DNA of 64,000 nt from Bacteroidota bacterium (GCA_016718825.1 JADKCL010000023.1:59680-123679); one strand, 5' to 3'. Positions 16,749 through 26,718 are shown, counted from the first letter of the stretch. A program made the numbers and translations. The notes: generated by a model from the letters alone, not told the origin.

Positions 16749-18077
16749 TCAGGACTGTTCGTGTCGCAACTTGGGGTCCAATGCATCGCGAAACCCTTCA
16801 CCGATGACGTTGATGGCAATCACGGTGCAAAAGACTGCCATTCCCGGAAAAACACTGAGCCACCAAGCAGAAAGGCTGCTGCGGGATGCACGCAACAAGG
16901 AGCCCCAAGTGACCACGTTGTCGGGAACACCGATTCCGAGAAAGCTGAGTGCTGCTTCCAACCCGATTGCGCCGGCAACGCTGAATGTCAGGACAACGAC
17001 GACCGATGCCAAACTATTCGGCAAGGCATGCCGAAACATCAGGCGGAAATTGTTGAATCCCATGGAACGCGCCGCCTCCATGAACTCCTGACTGCGTGTG
17101 CGAAGCATTTCGGCACGTGTGAATCTTGCGACGCCCGTCCAACCCAAGACGCCGATGATCACCATGATAAAAAAGATGCTGCGCTTTTCCGTAAGTGCCA
17201 TCACCGTGATGATCAACAGCAGGGTTGGGATCGTACTGAAAATTTCGATGACGCGGGAAATGATCATGTCGAGCCAGACATCTCTGCGTTTTCCTAGAAA
17301 CGGGACGTTCTTGAAAGGACGTGCGAGTTGGATGAACAATGCTGTCGTTCCACAGAGAATCAAGACGCTCAACAAAAATTGTGGAAAGATCGCCATGGGG
17401 CCCATTGCAAGTGCTTCGCTTAACAGCAGGCCACGAACTTGAAATCCATAGAAATAGCCCAACACGATGCCGAGGAAGCCCAAAATCATGCCTGCGGTCG
17501 TCAATTGAAAACGCGTATCCCCATAGTATCCTGCGATCGAACCCAGGATCATCCCGATGATGCCTGCGATTCCGGTTGCTACCAAGCCAATTGTGAGCGA
17601 AATCCGCGTTCCATGAATCAACCCGCTGATGACGTCCCTCCCATCGCGGTCGGTTCCCATAAAATGCCATCTTTTCCAAGAGGAGACCCGTTGCTTGGCA
17701 AACGGACTCATGACCCGCTGATTTTTATAGTCAATGTCTGCTGGCAAATAGCGGATGGGTGCCCAAAAGGCCCATTCGTACTCCATCTCATGCCAATCTT
17801 GGTTGATCAGGTCCTTTTCCCATTTGTAGAACCCAAAATCAGCAAGGTAATCGGCGACTACGGGAAAATAGATGGTTTCCCCCTTCTTGCAGACCAAGGG
17901 TTTATTGTAGGCCAAAAAATCTGCAAACAGAGCCACCGCCGCGAGAAAAACGATAAATCGAAAGGCAATCCGGTTCACTGCCCGCTTTTTGAAGCGCAAC
18001 CAAGCCGATTTCCAGAAGCCGAGGCTTTTGCTCCGGCCCGTTGGGGTGATGCTGGACACTGTCGATTCCGCTTTCAT
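16749..18077 (-). CDS. oligopeptide-type ABC transporter permease (OppC/DppC-like)
   Basis: This 442-residue protein has the binding-protein-dependent permease fold. An N-terminal span near 40-57 precedes a long soluble insert (about 60-140), then GTDRDGRDVISGLIHGTRIS, the hallmark OppC region, and five further spans. The EAA-type loop reads FMEAARSMGFNNFRLMFRHA (about 330-350) and should contact the ATPase. The insert makes it longer than the usual 300 residues. Its start overlaps the stop of the partner permease by 4 bases (ATGA), so the two are translationally coupled. Confidence 0.9.
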   Translation of the reverse strand: MKAESTVSSITPTGRSKSLGFWKSAWLRFKKRAVNRIAFRFIVFLAAVALFADFLAYNKPLVCKKGETIYFPVVADYLADFGFYKWEKDLINQDWHEMEYEWAFWAPIRYLPADIDYKNQRVMSPFAKQRVSSWKRWHFMGTDRDGRDVISGLIHGTRISLTIGLVATGIAGIIGMILGSIAGYYGDTRFQLTTAGMILGFLGIVLGYFYGFQVRGLLLSEALAMGPMAIFPQFLLSVLILCGTTALFIQLARPFKNVPFLGKRRDVWLDMIISRVIEIFSTIPTLLLIITVMALTEKRSIFFIMVIIGVLGWTGVARFTRAEMLRTRSQEFMEAARSMGFNNFRLMFRHALPNSLASVVVVLTFSVAGAIGLEAALSFLGIGVPDNVVTWGSLLRASRSSLSAWWLSVFPGMAVFCTVIAINVIGEGFRDALDPKLRHEQS

Positions 18078-19498
18078 CGTTTGGTGAAGGAAATGCGTGG
18101 ATCGACAAACGCATATAGGATGTCGGAAATAAAAAAACCCGTCAGCGTGGCAATGGACGTCAAGGTGTAAATGCCCACGACGACCGGATGGTCGAAGCTT
18201 CCCAAGGCATTGAGGGTGAGCAGTCCCATTCCTGGAACGGAGAAAATGAACTCGGTGATCATCGCCCCGCCCACCATTGCAGGCAACAGCCCGCTGATGA
18301 GCGTCACCAATGGCAAAAGGGCATTGCGAAAATTATGTCGCCAAATCACCACGCGGTCAGAAAGGCCTTTCGCCCTCGCCGTCCGAATGTAATCTGCGTT
18401 AAGATTCTCCACCATTCCCATGCGTAACTGCCGGCTGACGTAGGCAATCCCGTGGTAGGACATCATGATGGTCGGCAAGATCAAATGATAGGCATGATCG
18501 AACAACCTTTCAGGCCAAGACCATAATTCACTGCCGTCGGATGCAACGCCTGATGTCGGAAACAACTGCCAATAATCTTGATTGCAGAAAAAGGTCATCA
18601 CTAACATGGCGGCGACAAACGTAGGCACGGAATTGAGCAAAAACAGGCCGATGGTCACCGCATTGTCCTGCCATTGGTGGCGATGGCGCACGCTGTACAC
18701 CCCGACGGGAATTGCAATCAAATAGGCAATGCAGAAGCTGAAAAAGCCCAGAAACATCGTCCACGGCAGGGCTTCGGTGATCATTTTGGAGACCTTGCGG
18801 TCATGGGAATAAGACTTTCCAAGGTCGCCCATCAGAAGCCCGGTCAACCAATGGTGGAACTGATTCTTGAATCCGAAAAAATGCAGCGTGGGCACATAAA
18901 GCTTCCATTTCGTCTCATGGGCGCGAATGGAGGCATAATTGCTGGCGATTTTTGCAATCTCCGATCCCAATGAATCTCCCAACAGCGGTAAGGACTTGGT
19001 GAGAGATTGCAGTTGATCTAGCCGGTACTGCACTTCAGCATCTGCGGTGGTCATTTTCAATTCGCTCACCGCTCTTTGAGCGGAAAGGTAGTCCATCTTT
19101 TGGGCCTCTGGAACCGCCAACTTGGCGATTTTGGCTTCTACGGCCTCCAAATGATGGAAATAGGTACTGATCTCCGGCCAATTCCCATAAACGCCAATCA
19201 ATTTGGAGAGCGCATTTCGTTCACTCAACACAGGAATTCGGTGCAAGGTATCAGGATAGGCCAATTGGTTGAGGCTCACGTAGAATGTCGGCAGATCCAG
19301 TCCCATTTCATGGCTGATCCGCAGGTATTCACGACTGCGAAGTTCCGCATCAATCTGGCTTCCACGCTGGTAAACAGCATCCATCCGGCTATACACTTGG
19401 TCACCGGGAACATTGCGACTAATCAGAAACGACACCAGAAGAATGACGAACAGCGTCGGAAAGAAAACCACCAACCTTCTTGCAATGTACCTGAGCAT
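18074..19498 (-). CDS. oligopeptide-type ABC transporter permease (OppB/DppB-like)
   Basis: This 474-residue protein starts with the OppB signature MLRYIARRLVVFFPTLFVI. A large soluble, partly coiled insert (about residues 35-205) separates span 1 from the rest. The core has GDLGKSYSHDRKVSKMI, several spans, the EAA loop (YIRTARAKGLSDRVVIWRHN) and the terminal FVDPRISF, as in OppB. The insert is much longer than in proteobacterial OppB. It follows the binding-protein gene at 19522 by 23 bases and is coupled to the second permease by a 4-base overlap. Confidence 0.9.
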   Translation of the reverse strand: MLRYIARRLVVFFPTLFVILLVSFLISRNVPGDQVYSRMDAVYQRGSQIDAELRSREYLRISHEMGLDLPTFYVSLNQLAYPDTLHRIPVLSERNALSKLIGVYGNWPEISTYFHHLEAVEAKIAKLAVPEAQKMDYLSAQRAVSELKMTTADAEVQYRLDQLQSLTKSLPLLGDSLGSEIAKIASNYASIRAHETKWKLYVPTLHFFGFKNQFHHWLTGLLMGDLGKSYSHDRKVSKMITEALPWTMFLGFFSFCIAYLIAIPVGVYSVRHRHQWQDNAVTIGLFLLNSVPTFVAAMLVMTFFCNQDYWQLFPTSGVASDGSELWSWPERLFDHAYHLILPTIMMSYHGIAYVSRQLRMGMVENLNADYIRTARAKGLSDRVVIWRHNFRNALLPLVTLISGLLPAMVGGAMITEFIFSVPGMGLLTLNALGSFDHPVVVGIYTLTSIATLTGFFISDILYAFVDPRISFTKR

Positions 19499-19521
19499 CG
19501 TTGATGGTGCCTCGCTGAACG

Positions 19522-21330
19522 TTACTTGAACTTCTGATCGGCAAGCGGTACCCAGAACTCCTGGACCTTGTAGCCGGGACGCAATTCGGTACCTTCGGCA
19601 TTTTTGAAACGCTTGTGAATCAGAATCTTTTCCTGAGGCGCCATGATCATGAGCATGGGCAAACGCTCATTGAAGATTTCCTGGAACTTCCAATACAACG
19701 GTTTCCGGTCCTCAGGCTTCAGCGTAACCCTGATTTGCTCGATCAAGGAATCGGTCATGGCATCGCCAAATCCAAAATAATTGGTGCCGTTGTTGGCCCA
19801 GTTTTCGGTTGCCCAGACCTGCTTCAGGTCCGTTGGCAGCGGTGACGAACTGAAACCAAGGCCAAACATGTCAAAATCATGCACTTGAATCCGGCTCGTC
19901 AGCGTTCCGAAGGCAATCGGATTGGCCTCCAACTTGATCCCGACACGGCCGGCTTGATCGGCAATCATGCGGATCATGCGCGGTCCGGTTTCAGAGGTAT
20001 TGGAGATAAGCACCTCGATTTTCAAATCAACCTTCTTGCCGCGAATCATCTTCTCCCGAACGCCATCGCCATCGCCGTCAACCCAACCTGCTTCGTCCAG
20101 AATCTTCTTGGCCATCTCGGGATCAAATTTCCGGGGCTGCAAGTCGGTATTGTATTCGTCTTTGTGCAAGGGCGAAACAGGGCCGATTTGACGCTGACCG
20201 AAGCCCAAGTAGATGTTTTCGATGATTCCGTCGATGTCGGTGAGGTGGGCCAAAGCTTTGCGCACGGCGACATCTTCCACCACTGGATTCCTGCCCGCGG
20301 GTGGACGGCAGTTAAATCCAAGATAAATCGTTGAGAATGAGGTTGGCGTATGGAAATTGTAGTTTTTAAACACGCTGCCAGCGGTATCTTCCCGCAAGGC
20401 AACAAAATCATCCGGTGCCATGTCGCGGATCACGTCGAGTTCGTCGTTTTTCGCAGCAGCAGGAAGCGTTGTCTTGTCGGCGACCGTCTTGAAGATCAAC
20501 TTCTGGGCATAAGCCTGAAAATACCAGCTCTTGCCACGAAGTTTGTCGCCCCACCAGTCCTTTTTGCGTACCAAGGTGACGTTGTCCCCGGGTGTCCAGC
20601 TTTCCAATTTGTAAGGACCGGAACCGTAAATTCTTGCCGGATCGGTTCCATTGGTTTCCGCATTGAATTCCTCCGCAAATTTGATCATGGCCGGATCTTT
20701 GGCAATCTCCTCTTCCTTGGTGTAGAAATCGATGACCTTGTACTTGTCCAAAGCCTTACCCGGGTCAAAATGGTTTTTGGAGACGATTTCTACACCGGAA
20801 ACGGCCGTTTCGGCAAGGAAAAAGGGTGCATCACAAACGACGGTGAATCTACGGTCGTTGGTAGAATCGACCTTTACATCCTTGACAAAGCTATGGTAAC
20901 TGCGCTGCTGTGCATTGTCAGTCAACGGATTCTTGATGCATTTGATCGAAAACTCATAATCGTAGCCGGTAATGGGATCGCCATTGTCCCATTTGGCTTC
21001 AGGACGCATTTCATAGGTGAAGCTGAGTCCGTCAGCGGAAACTTCCGGTGTTCCAACTGCCAAGGAAGGTACGTGCGCCATCGTACGGGCATCGTAATCA
21101 AAGAGGTACATGTAAATATTCTCCTTGATGAAGGTGGCGTAGGCATTGCGCGAATTGTAAGGATGGAGCCCGTCAGGGTCAGCGGCATGGTAAACGCGAA
21201 TCCAATCGCCCATTACGGGATTGGTGTCTACAGCCGGCTCCGTCGTTTTCGGTTCCGATCCACATCCAACAAACAACAACAGAGAGAAGGAAAATAAAAC
21301 AGCAAGGAAAGCAAGAGATGTTCTTTTCAT
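19522..21330 (-). CDS. extracellular solute-binding lipoprotein, family 5 (SBP 1)
   Basis: The protein has 602 residues from the ATG at 21330, which opens a lipoprotein signal with lipobox LFVGCG. The mature part has SBP_bac_5 features: DPDGLHPYNSRNAYA near the start, YEMRPEAKWDNGDPITGYDY, the central IYLGFNCRPP and VRKALAHLTDIDGI, and a late ATENWANNGTNYFGFGD. It should deliver peptides or a similar ligand to the permeases encoded directly downstream. It is a diverged paralogue of the next upstream gene (21442-23220). Confidence 0.9.
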   Translation of the reverse strand: MKRTSLAFLAVLFSFSLLLFVGCGSEPKTTEPAVDTNPVMGDWIRVYHAADPDGLHPYNSRNAYATFIKENIYMYLFDYDARTMAHVPSLAVGTPEVSADGLSFTYEMRPEAKWDNGDPITGYDYEFSIKCIKNPLTDNAQQRSYHSFVKDVKVDSTNDRRFTVVCDAPFFLAETAVSGVEIVSKNHFDPGKALDKYKVIDFYTKEEEIAKDPAMIKFAEEFNAETNGTDPARIYGSGPYKLESWTPGDNVTLVRKKDWWGDKLRGKSWYFQAYAQKLIFKTVADKTTLPAAAKNDELDVIRDMAPDDFVALREDTAGSVFKNYNFHTPTSFSTIYLGFNCRPPAGRNPVVEDVAVRKALAHLTDIDGIIENIYLGFGQRQIGPVSPLHKDEYNTDLQPRKFDPEMAKKILDEAGWVDGDGDGVREKMIRGKKVDLKIEVLISNTSETGPRMIRMIADQAGRVGIKLEANPIAFGTLTSRIQVHDFDMFGLGFSSSPLPTDLKQVWATENWANNGTNYFGFGDAMTDSLIEQIRVTLKPEDRKPLYWKFQEIFNERLPMLMIMAPQEKILIHKRFKNAEGTELRPGYKVQEFWVPLADQKFK

Positions 21331-21441
21331 ATCAGGAAAACGTGTTCTTTGACTCGCCTCCAAGGTAGACGAATTCGATTGAAAATGCAAAAATAGGGTG
21401 AAACGTTGATCGTGATTCCACTGACGATCTTTCGATGGGAA

Positions 21442-23220
21442 TTATTGCTGGGCTGGGCGAAATTGGCCTGGATCATAGCAAGGACGCTGACCATACCATC
21501 CCGTATTGACCAACCTTTTGTTCCAGCCAATCCTCGCCGAATTGGCAAAAAGAAGGGTGTAGGGCTGATCATCATAGAGAATTTGCTGAATTTCACGGTG
21601 TAACGCATACCGCTTTGCATCGTCCCATTCGACGACAATTTGCTCCATGACACTGTCGGCAGCCGCACTGGAATAGCTTCCCCAATTGTATCCTTCGTTG
21701 AGAATTTGACTGGAATGAAACAAAGAAAATTGATCCTGCTCGTCACTGTCATACACCCAACCTCCAAGCCAAGCATCGATTTCATGCTTTTTGAGCCGAT
21801 CCAACAGAATCGAACCGTCCAATTCCTGGACTTCCACCTTGATCCCAACGCGCTTAAACTTGTCTTCGATGTGCCGCGAGATACTCTTTCGCAACTCATT
21901 TCCCCGCTTATAACTTAAGGTAAATGCAAATTCAGTCTTCTGACCCTGTACCGTTTTGTCAATCGTCCCGTTGCCATCGGTGTCGACCCAACCCGCTTCT
22001 TGCAGAAGGGTCTTGGCTTTGGACTCGTCATAGGCAATCACCTTCAAATCTTTGTTGTATTCCGGCCGATCAAAGTAGATCATGGAGGTGATCGGCTTGG
22101 CAGTTCCGTGGAGAAAGTTTTCAACGATTTCGTTGACATCCACAAGATGGCTCAGCGCCCACCTGACTTTCCGATCTGCAAAAAAGTTCATTTCCGGCGA
22201 ATCCTTGATGTTTTGGTTCCAGCCGATGTATTCGTAGAAAGGATATGGGACGCTCACCTTGCCAAAATGCCTGTCGTAATTTGCTCCCGACATTTCCTCC
22301 GCATACTGATTGGGATCAAAGTTGTCAGAAAAGTCAATTTCGCCTGATTTCAGAGCCTGCATGGCGGTTTGGATGTCTGGAATGATCTTGTAAATGAGCG
22401 TATCCATGCCTTGTTGGTCAAAAGGCGAACCCGAAGCGGCATTCCAATAATGCAGATTCTTCACCAATTTGACCGATTGACCGGACTTCCAACCTTCAAA
22501 TACATACCTCCCGGAACCGACGATGTACCCTTTGTCACGCTGAAATTTCTCATCGTCAAAAAAGGTAGCAAACTCCATCATAGCGGTTTTTGCAGGTGTA
22601 TTGATCGAATCTCCTATTTCCGCCGAGGCTTGGGTGTCCAAGGCATTGTACCCGTCGCTGAGGTTGTTGGGGTCGTAAATGTGCTTGGGAATCACAAAGA
22701 AATTGATAGCCAGACGGTTGAGGTTGAATGGTCCAGAATTCCGAAGTTTGAAGACCACTGTATAATCGTCGGTGGCAAAACAATCGCTGAAATTTTGCAA
22801 TTCGGCGCGTCGCGGAGCCGAAGCCACGTAGGGATTCATGATCGCCTTGAAGGAAAAGACCACATCTTTGCTGGTAAGTGGCTGACCATCCGCAAAAAAC
22901 ACACCTTTTCTTAACTTGAAGGTCAGGCCGAGTTTGTCTTCGGAAACCGTCGGCATGGCCTCAGCCAATCTCGGCACAAGCAGGAATGACTTGGGATCCA
23001 ATGCGATCAGGTGATCAAACAGCAGGTTGTGAAGATTGACCGTCTCCGCCCCTACCGTATTGACCGGGTTAAGTCCCGCCGGATCTTCTTTGAGATGCAA
23101 AATCATGGTTTTGATCCGCCCCTTTGCAGGATTCCCGTCAGAGGACGAAGAATTGCAGGCCGGAAACAAAAAAATACAGGAAACGAATGCTCCTAATAAC
23201 CAAGCTTTTGCCTTCAACAT
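21442..23220 (-). CDS. extracellular solute-binding lipoprotein, family 5 (SBP 2)
   Basis: The protein has 592 residues from the ATG at 23220; the frame runs on to a TTG at 23238, but the ATG fits the signal and lipobox (LFPACN). The family-5 features are DPAGLNPVNTVGAETVN, FKLRKGVFFADGQPLTSKD, VRWALSHLVDVNEIVENF and LLFANSARIGWNKR. It shares layout and many motifs with SBP 1, so the cluster has two binding proteins for one permease pair. It is the first gene of the operon, and the tRNA-Ser promoter points the other way just upstream. Confidence 0.9.
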   Translation of the reverse strand: MLKAKAWLLGAFVSCIFLFPACNSSSSDGNPAKGRIKTMILHLKEDPAGLNPVNTVGAETVNLHNLLFDHLIALDPKSFLLVPRLAEAMPTVSEDKLGLTFKLRKGVFFADGQPLTSKDVVFSFKAIMNPYVASAPRRAELQNFSDCFATDDYTVVFKLRNSGPFNLNRLAINFFVIPKHIYDPNNLSDGYNALDTQASAEIGDSINTPAKTAMMEFATFFDDEKFQRDKGYIVGSGRYVFEGWKSGQSVKLVKNLHYWNAASGSPFDQQGMDTLIYKIIPDIQTAMQALKSGEIDFSDNFDPNQYAEEMSGANYDRHFGKVSVPYPFYEYIGWNQNIKDSPEMNFFADRKVRWALSHLVDVNEIVENFLHGTAKPITSMIYFDRPEYNKDLKVIAYDESKAKTLLQEAGWVDTDGNGTIDKTVQGQKTEFAFTLSYKRGNELRKSISRHIEDKFKRVGIKVEVQELDGSILLDRLKKHEIDAWLGGWVYDSDEQDQFSLFHSSQILNEGYNWGSYSSAAADSVMEQIVVEWDDAKRYALHREIQQILYDDQPYTLLFANSARIGWNKRLVNTGWYGQRPCYDPGQFRPAQQ

Positions 23221-23274
23221 GTCTCGAAATCTTCTCAAAAGGCATACAAATTAAGAAAAAATCTTGACAAAACT

Positions 23275-23305
23275 GTTGCACGGGTAAAATGGGTGCGTAT
23301 ATTTG
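23275..23305 (+). promoter_or_regulatory. Bacteroidota-type promoter for tRNA-Ser
   Basis: GTTG at 23275-23278, a 19-base spacer, and TATATTTG at 23298-23305 match the Bacteroidota consensus (TTTG / TAnnTTTG). The expected start of transcription falls just before the tRNA at 23316. This is the best promoter match in the window. Confidence 0.65.
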
Positions 23306-23315
23306 CAATCGAATT

Positions 23316-23404
23316 GGAGGGGTGGGTGAGTGGCTGAAACCAACGGTTTGCTAAATCGTCGTAGTCTGCAAAGGTTACCGAGGGTTCGAATCCCTCCTCC
23401 TCCA
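23316..23404 (+). tRNA. tRNA-Ser(GCT)
   Basis: Acceptor GGAGGGG pairs with CTCCTCC. The anticodon stem ACGGT/ATCGT encloses TTGCTAA (anticodon GCT, codons AGC/AGU). A long variable arm follows, and the T arm is GAGGG-TTCGAAT-CCCTC. The class II shape confirms serine. CCA is not encoded. The base after the acceptor appears to be A, where bacterial tRNA-Ser usually has G. Confidence 0.93.
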
Positions 23405-23483
23405 CTCGAAGAATCCCAGGTATTGCACTTGGGGTTTTCTTTGAAACAAGAAATACAGAAGCGGCTTTAGCAACCGTTTCGAT

Positions 23484-23561
23484 CGAGGTGTGGCGCAGTC
23501 CGGTTAGCGCACCTGCTTTGGGAGCAGGGGGCCGCAGGTTCGAATCCTGCTACCTCGACCA
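23484..23561 (+). tRNA. tRNA-Pro(TGG)
   Basis: Acceptor CGAGGTG pairs with TACCTCG. The anticodon stem CCTGC/GCAGG encloses TTTGGGA (anticodon TGG). The T arm is GCAGG-TTCGAAT-CCTGC. The 3' CCA is encoded at 23559-23561, unlike in the two neighbouring tRNAs. Confidence 0.95.
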
Positions 23562-23675
23562 CTAACAGTGTGAGATTTCAGTGTGAGTGAGGAGATTGAT
23601 GCTCCATTCCACTAAGGTTCTTACCGGTGAGCAAGCAAATCTTTATCCCAACACTTCGTACTCACACTGTTCAAT

Positions 23676-23749
<74 letters not shown>

Positions 23750-23851
23750 CTTGGTTTTTGGGGAGTTGTATGTGAAACGCCTTTTGGGGCTTTTTTTTGT
23801 TTGTGCAACTCTCCCGAGGGAAATCCACATCAACCCAATCCTGCAGCATTC

Positions 23852-25150
23852 CTACGGGATCTGATAAGGTAGCGCGGCATCGGGATGATTGTTCGCTTCG
23901 GGAACGGTCAAAGCCTTCATTGGAATCTGGAACCCGGCAAACCACTGCATTTTCCATTGTGCGCGGAGGGCGTCACCTTTTGCATAGAGCGCGGCCGCAC
24001 GCGCGTCGCAGGTCTTTGACCGCAACAAAAGCTGGACTGCAAAACGTTGATAGAGTTCAAAGTAGAGGGGGAACTGCGCAATCAAGTTCTCGAAAATGGC
24101 CTCGACAACGCGGATTGGCAACCGAAGGTGAATGTCCAACTCCAACGCAGTTTCCAAGTCCCGCGGCGAATGATGGGGTTGCAACGTAGCCAACAGCTGT
24201 CCGACCGAATGCGGATCCCAGCCTCGACCTGCAAATTGTTGCACGGCTTGGGTAAATGGCAACGTGATCTTCACCTTTTTCGACTTGCTTGGACCCAAAA
24301 ACCGCGTGGCAGCCTTCAGCCCCGCTGAATGGTAAAGTTCACTGACTTTTGCCTTCTGCTGCAAGTAATCTCCCTCAGCCACTGCACGCCATCGCGCAAT
24401 TTCATCCCAATGATGCATCAATTTCCTCGGAAGAAATTGCCCCGAATTTGGGGGATAACCCTCAAAAGGTGTACTGAGCGCGATCAATTCGGCCAATTCC
24501 CTTTGAAAGATGCTGCGATTTTCAACAGGAATACCTCCCCTCACGATATCGCCAAGGACTACAGCATTCTTGATTTTACCTCCTCTAAGTGAGGAATCAA
24601 GATTGGCTTTGGCCAAATAGGAAGTCCCCATCCGTTGGTCCATCAGCCAGAAACCCATGGCAAATTCCGAATCCCATTCTTTTCCGAATTTCGACTTCTT
24701 CCATCCATAAACCTCCCAACATGCCTCGGCGGCAGCTGCATCATCCATCAATACAATGGCAGTCATGCAAGACCGAATCAATTCACGGCGGTCCGTAAGG
24801 CGCAAAGTTGATACGATCTCCCCAATGTGCTCCTTCGCCTTCAAGATTCCCGCAAACCAAGGAAAGAGGTTTTCACTCCCCCAGAGTTCCGCCTGAAGCG
24901 ATTGAATTTCCTTGGAACGTTCGCAAGCGCCATCAAACGGTGGCAACCCGTGAAACATCAGCATCAGCATGCGCAAATCGTCTATGTGGTCATTGTTCAG
25001 CCTGGAAAAAATCAGGCGCAATGCCGTGAGCCATTCGGGAATGGCATGGAAGACGCTGCGAAAACTGTCATGGAACAATGGATACCGAAAGGCCGCCTTG
25101 ATCATCGGGGCATAATCTGGCGGCCAATATTTCAGTTTGGGCGGTTCCAC
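23852..25150 (-). CDS. hypothetical protein, predominantly helical
   Basis: This 432-residue protein starts with GTG (EPPKLKYWPPDYAPMIKA). It has no signal peptide or membrane span and is rich in amphipathic helices (IPEWLTALRLIFSRL, LRLTDRRELIRSCMTAIVLM, LIAQFPLYFELYQRF). I do not recognise a family. It stands alone between the convergent tRNA genes and the minus-strand purine cluster. Its reading frame and codon use look genuine. Confidence 0.65.
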   Translation of the reverse strand: MEPPKLKYWPPDYAPMIKAAFRYPLFHDSFRSVFHAIPEWLTALRLIFSRLNNDHIDDLRMLMLMFHGLPPFDGACERSKEIQSLQAELWGSENLFPWFAGILKAKEHIGEIVSTLRLTDRRELIRSCMTAIVLMDDAAAAEACWEVYGWKKSKFGKEWDSEFAMGFWLMDQRMGTSYLAKANLDSSLRGGKIKNAVVLGDIVRGGIPVENRSIFQRELAELIALSTPFEGYPPNSGQFLPRKLMHHWDEIARWRAVAEGDYLQQKAKVSELYHSAGLKAATRFLGPSKSKKVKITLPFTQAVQQFAGRGWDPHSVGQLLATLQPHHSPRDLETALELDIHLRLPIRVVEAIFENLIAQFPLYFELYQRFAVQLLLRSKTCDARAAALYAKGDALRAQWKMQWFAGFQIPMKALTVPEANNHPDAALPYQIP

Positions 25151-25287
25151 GAAGTAAATCTACATGCATTTGGAGACAGATGAAACGCCTGCCAATTCGC
25201 CCAAAGGCCAAGAAATACCGAAAAGCGATTTAGACTCAGACCGTCGATCCAAGAATTGAACAAAAATGAACGTTCAAGTGCATCGAC

Positions 25288-26718
25288 CTACTGCCCTCTC
25301 CTACCCCGCAATATCCTTACAAACGACCGCGAACGAAGCTCTTCCATGGTCAGCCCCGTCGCAAGCGCCTCTGCTTCAGTAATCGCGCCGCAGTTCAGCG
25401 CAGCGATGAAGTAGTTCAAGAGGCCTTGGCCTGTCGCAGCATCGTCAAAAATGTCGCCCGAAAGGGTCACGCGCGCTGCAGCCTGCATGAAGTTGCGAAG
25501 ACGGGCCGCGGCATCGTCGTAGCTTTCCAGAAAGAAAGCATAAACGGCCGCATAGCGAATCGGAAACTGTGCGGGATGCAAGTCCCAGCCTTGGTAAAAG
25601 CCATTGTAGAGCGAATGCCGCACATGGTCGTAGCCCAATTTCCATGCGCGGTGAACCACCTCCATGTTCTCGAGGATCTGAACGGGGCTAAGATTGTCGC
25701 CGCGGTGCGGGCCCACAGGCATGACGTTGGTCGCGCCATCGGCAAGCATGAGGCCCGTATGCCCGAGCGCGACGCGCGTCATGTGGTGCGCGAAGTCGCA
25801 GACAGGGTGCGACATGGCTTGATACTTGGCGGTGATATTGCAGCTTGCCGTGTAGTCATAGGTCCCGAATGCCGTGGCAACCATGCGCCCACGTGCCGCA
25901 TCCATAAACTTTTTCAGCGGATTGGTGCCGTCGCTCGCCATGATGGCTTGCGTTTGCTCCACCATGATTTCCATTTTCAAGGCGCCACTTTCCAGTGCCG
26001 AATTGGCTTCGATCACCTCAAACAAATCAATCAAGGCGCTGATTTGCTCCGGAATCGTGACTTTGGGCAGCATCACCACAAAATTCTCGGGCAACTTCCC
26101 TCCTGTCGCATCCGCCAAGGTCGAGACAAAAATGTCCATGGTTCGCAGGCCGCGGTCCTTGAGGTCCTCGGTAAACGGTTTGATGCGAATGCCTATAAAG
26201 GGCGAAAGGCTACCTGCTTGCATGCCTTTGGCAACTTCGAGGGCGGCCTTTTCTGCGAATTGGTCTTCTTCTTCGTCGCTGCGGTTGCCAAATCCATCTT
26301 CGAAATCAATGCGAAAATCTTCGAGCGGTTCGCGTTTGAGTTTGGCGACCATCTTGTTGTAGATGGTATAACTCATCCATGCGGGGTCGCTTTGGCCGTC
26401 TTTGGGATTCATTGCTTGCAGGCGGGCTTCCAAAGCAGCGACGTCAGCGGCGGCTGTGGGCAGGGCGGCGTGGCCGTCGAGTTCAAGCGCCTTGGCGAGC
26501 ACGCAGAAGTTGGGTGCGTAAAGCTCAAGGTGCGCAAGCGCGGCCTTGCCCATCTTTTCGGCGATGTCGCTGCTGAAGAGGTTGGCGCCGCCATAGACGG
26601 TATGCACAGGCTGCCGTTGGCCGGAATCGCCCGGATATAGCTTCTGGAAGGCGCGGTTGGCGGCGCTCAGGCTACCAAAAATCTTGTCTTTATCGGCTGC
26701 AGGGATCGAGGACTTCAT
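25288..26718 (-). CDS. CitE/HpcH-like TIM-barrel enzyme (DUF6986-like)
   Basis: The protein has 476 residues from the ATG at 26718; a TTG lies 9 bases further upstream. Motifs RQPVHTVYGGANLFSSD, FRIDFEDGFGNRSDEEED and LKMEIMVEQTQAI place it with CitE/HpcH-HpaI-type lyases. The acidic residues of the DFEDG and MVEQT segments are the usual metal and substrate ligands. The late YDYTASCNITAKYQAMSHPV is typical of the branch I recall as DUF6986, sometimes named 'phosphoenolpyruvate kinase'. Reaction unknown. It is the last gene of the purine-degradation strand, so an activity on ureidoglycolate or glyoxylate is an attractive inference. It is separated from uraH by a toxin-antitoxin pair. Confidence 0.7.
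   Translation of the reverse strand: MKSSIPAADKDKIFGSLSAANRAFQKLYPGDSGQRQPVHTVYGGANLFSSDIAEKMGKAALAHLELYAPNFCVLAKALELDGHAALPTAAADVAALEARLQAMNPKDGQSDPAWMSYTIYNKMVAKLKREPLEDFRIDFEDGFGNRSDEEEDQFAEKAALEVAKGMQAGSLSPFIGIRIKPFTEDLKDRGLRTMDIFVSTLADATGGKLPENFVVMLPKVTIPEQISALIDLFEVIEANSALESGALKMEIMVEQTQAIMASDGTNPLKKFMDAARGRMVATAFGTYDYTASCNITAKYQAMSHPVCDFAHHMTRVALGHTGLMLADGATNVMPVGPHRGDNLSPVQILENMEVVHRAWKLGYDHVRHSLYNGFYQGWDLHPAQFPIRYAAVYAFFLESYDDAAARLRNFMQAAARVTLSGDIFDDAATGQGLLNYFIAALNCGAITEAEALATGLTMEELRSRSFVRILRGRRGQ

Noticed and set aside
23755..23815. Intrinsic terminator after tRNA-Arg (GCC...GGGC followed by eight T)
   Set aside because: The stem has only 3-4 pairs; the T-run alone is not enough to call it.
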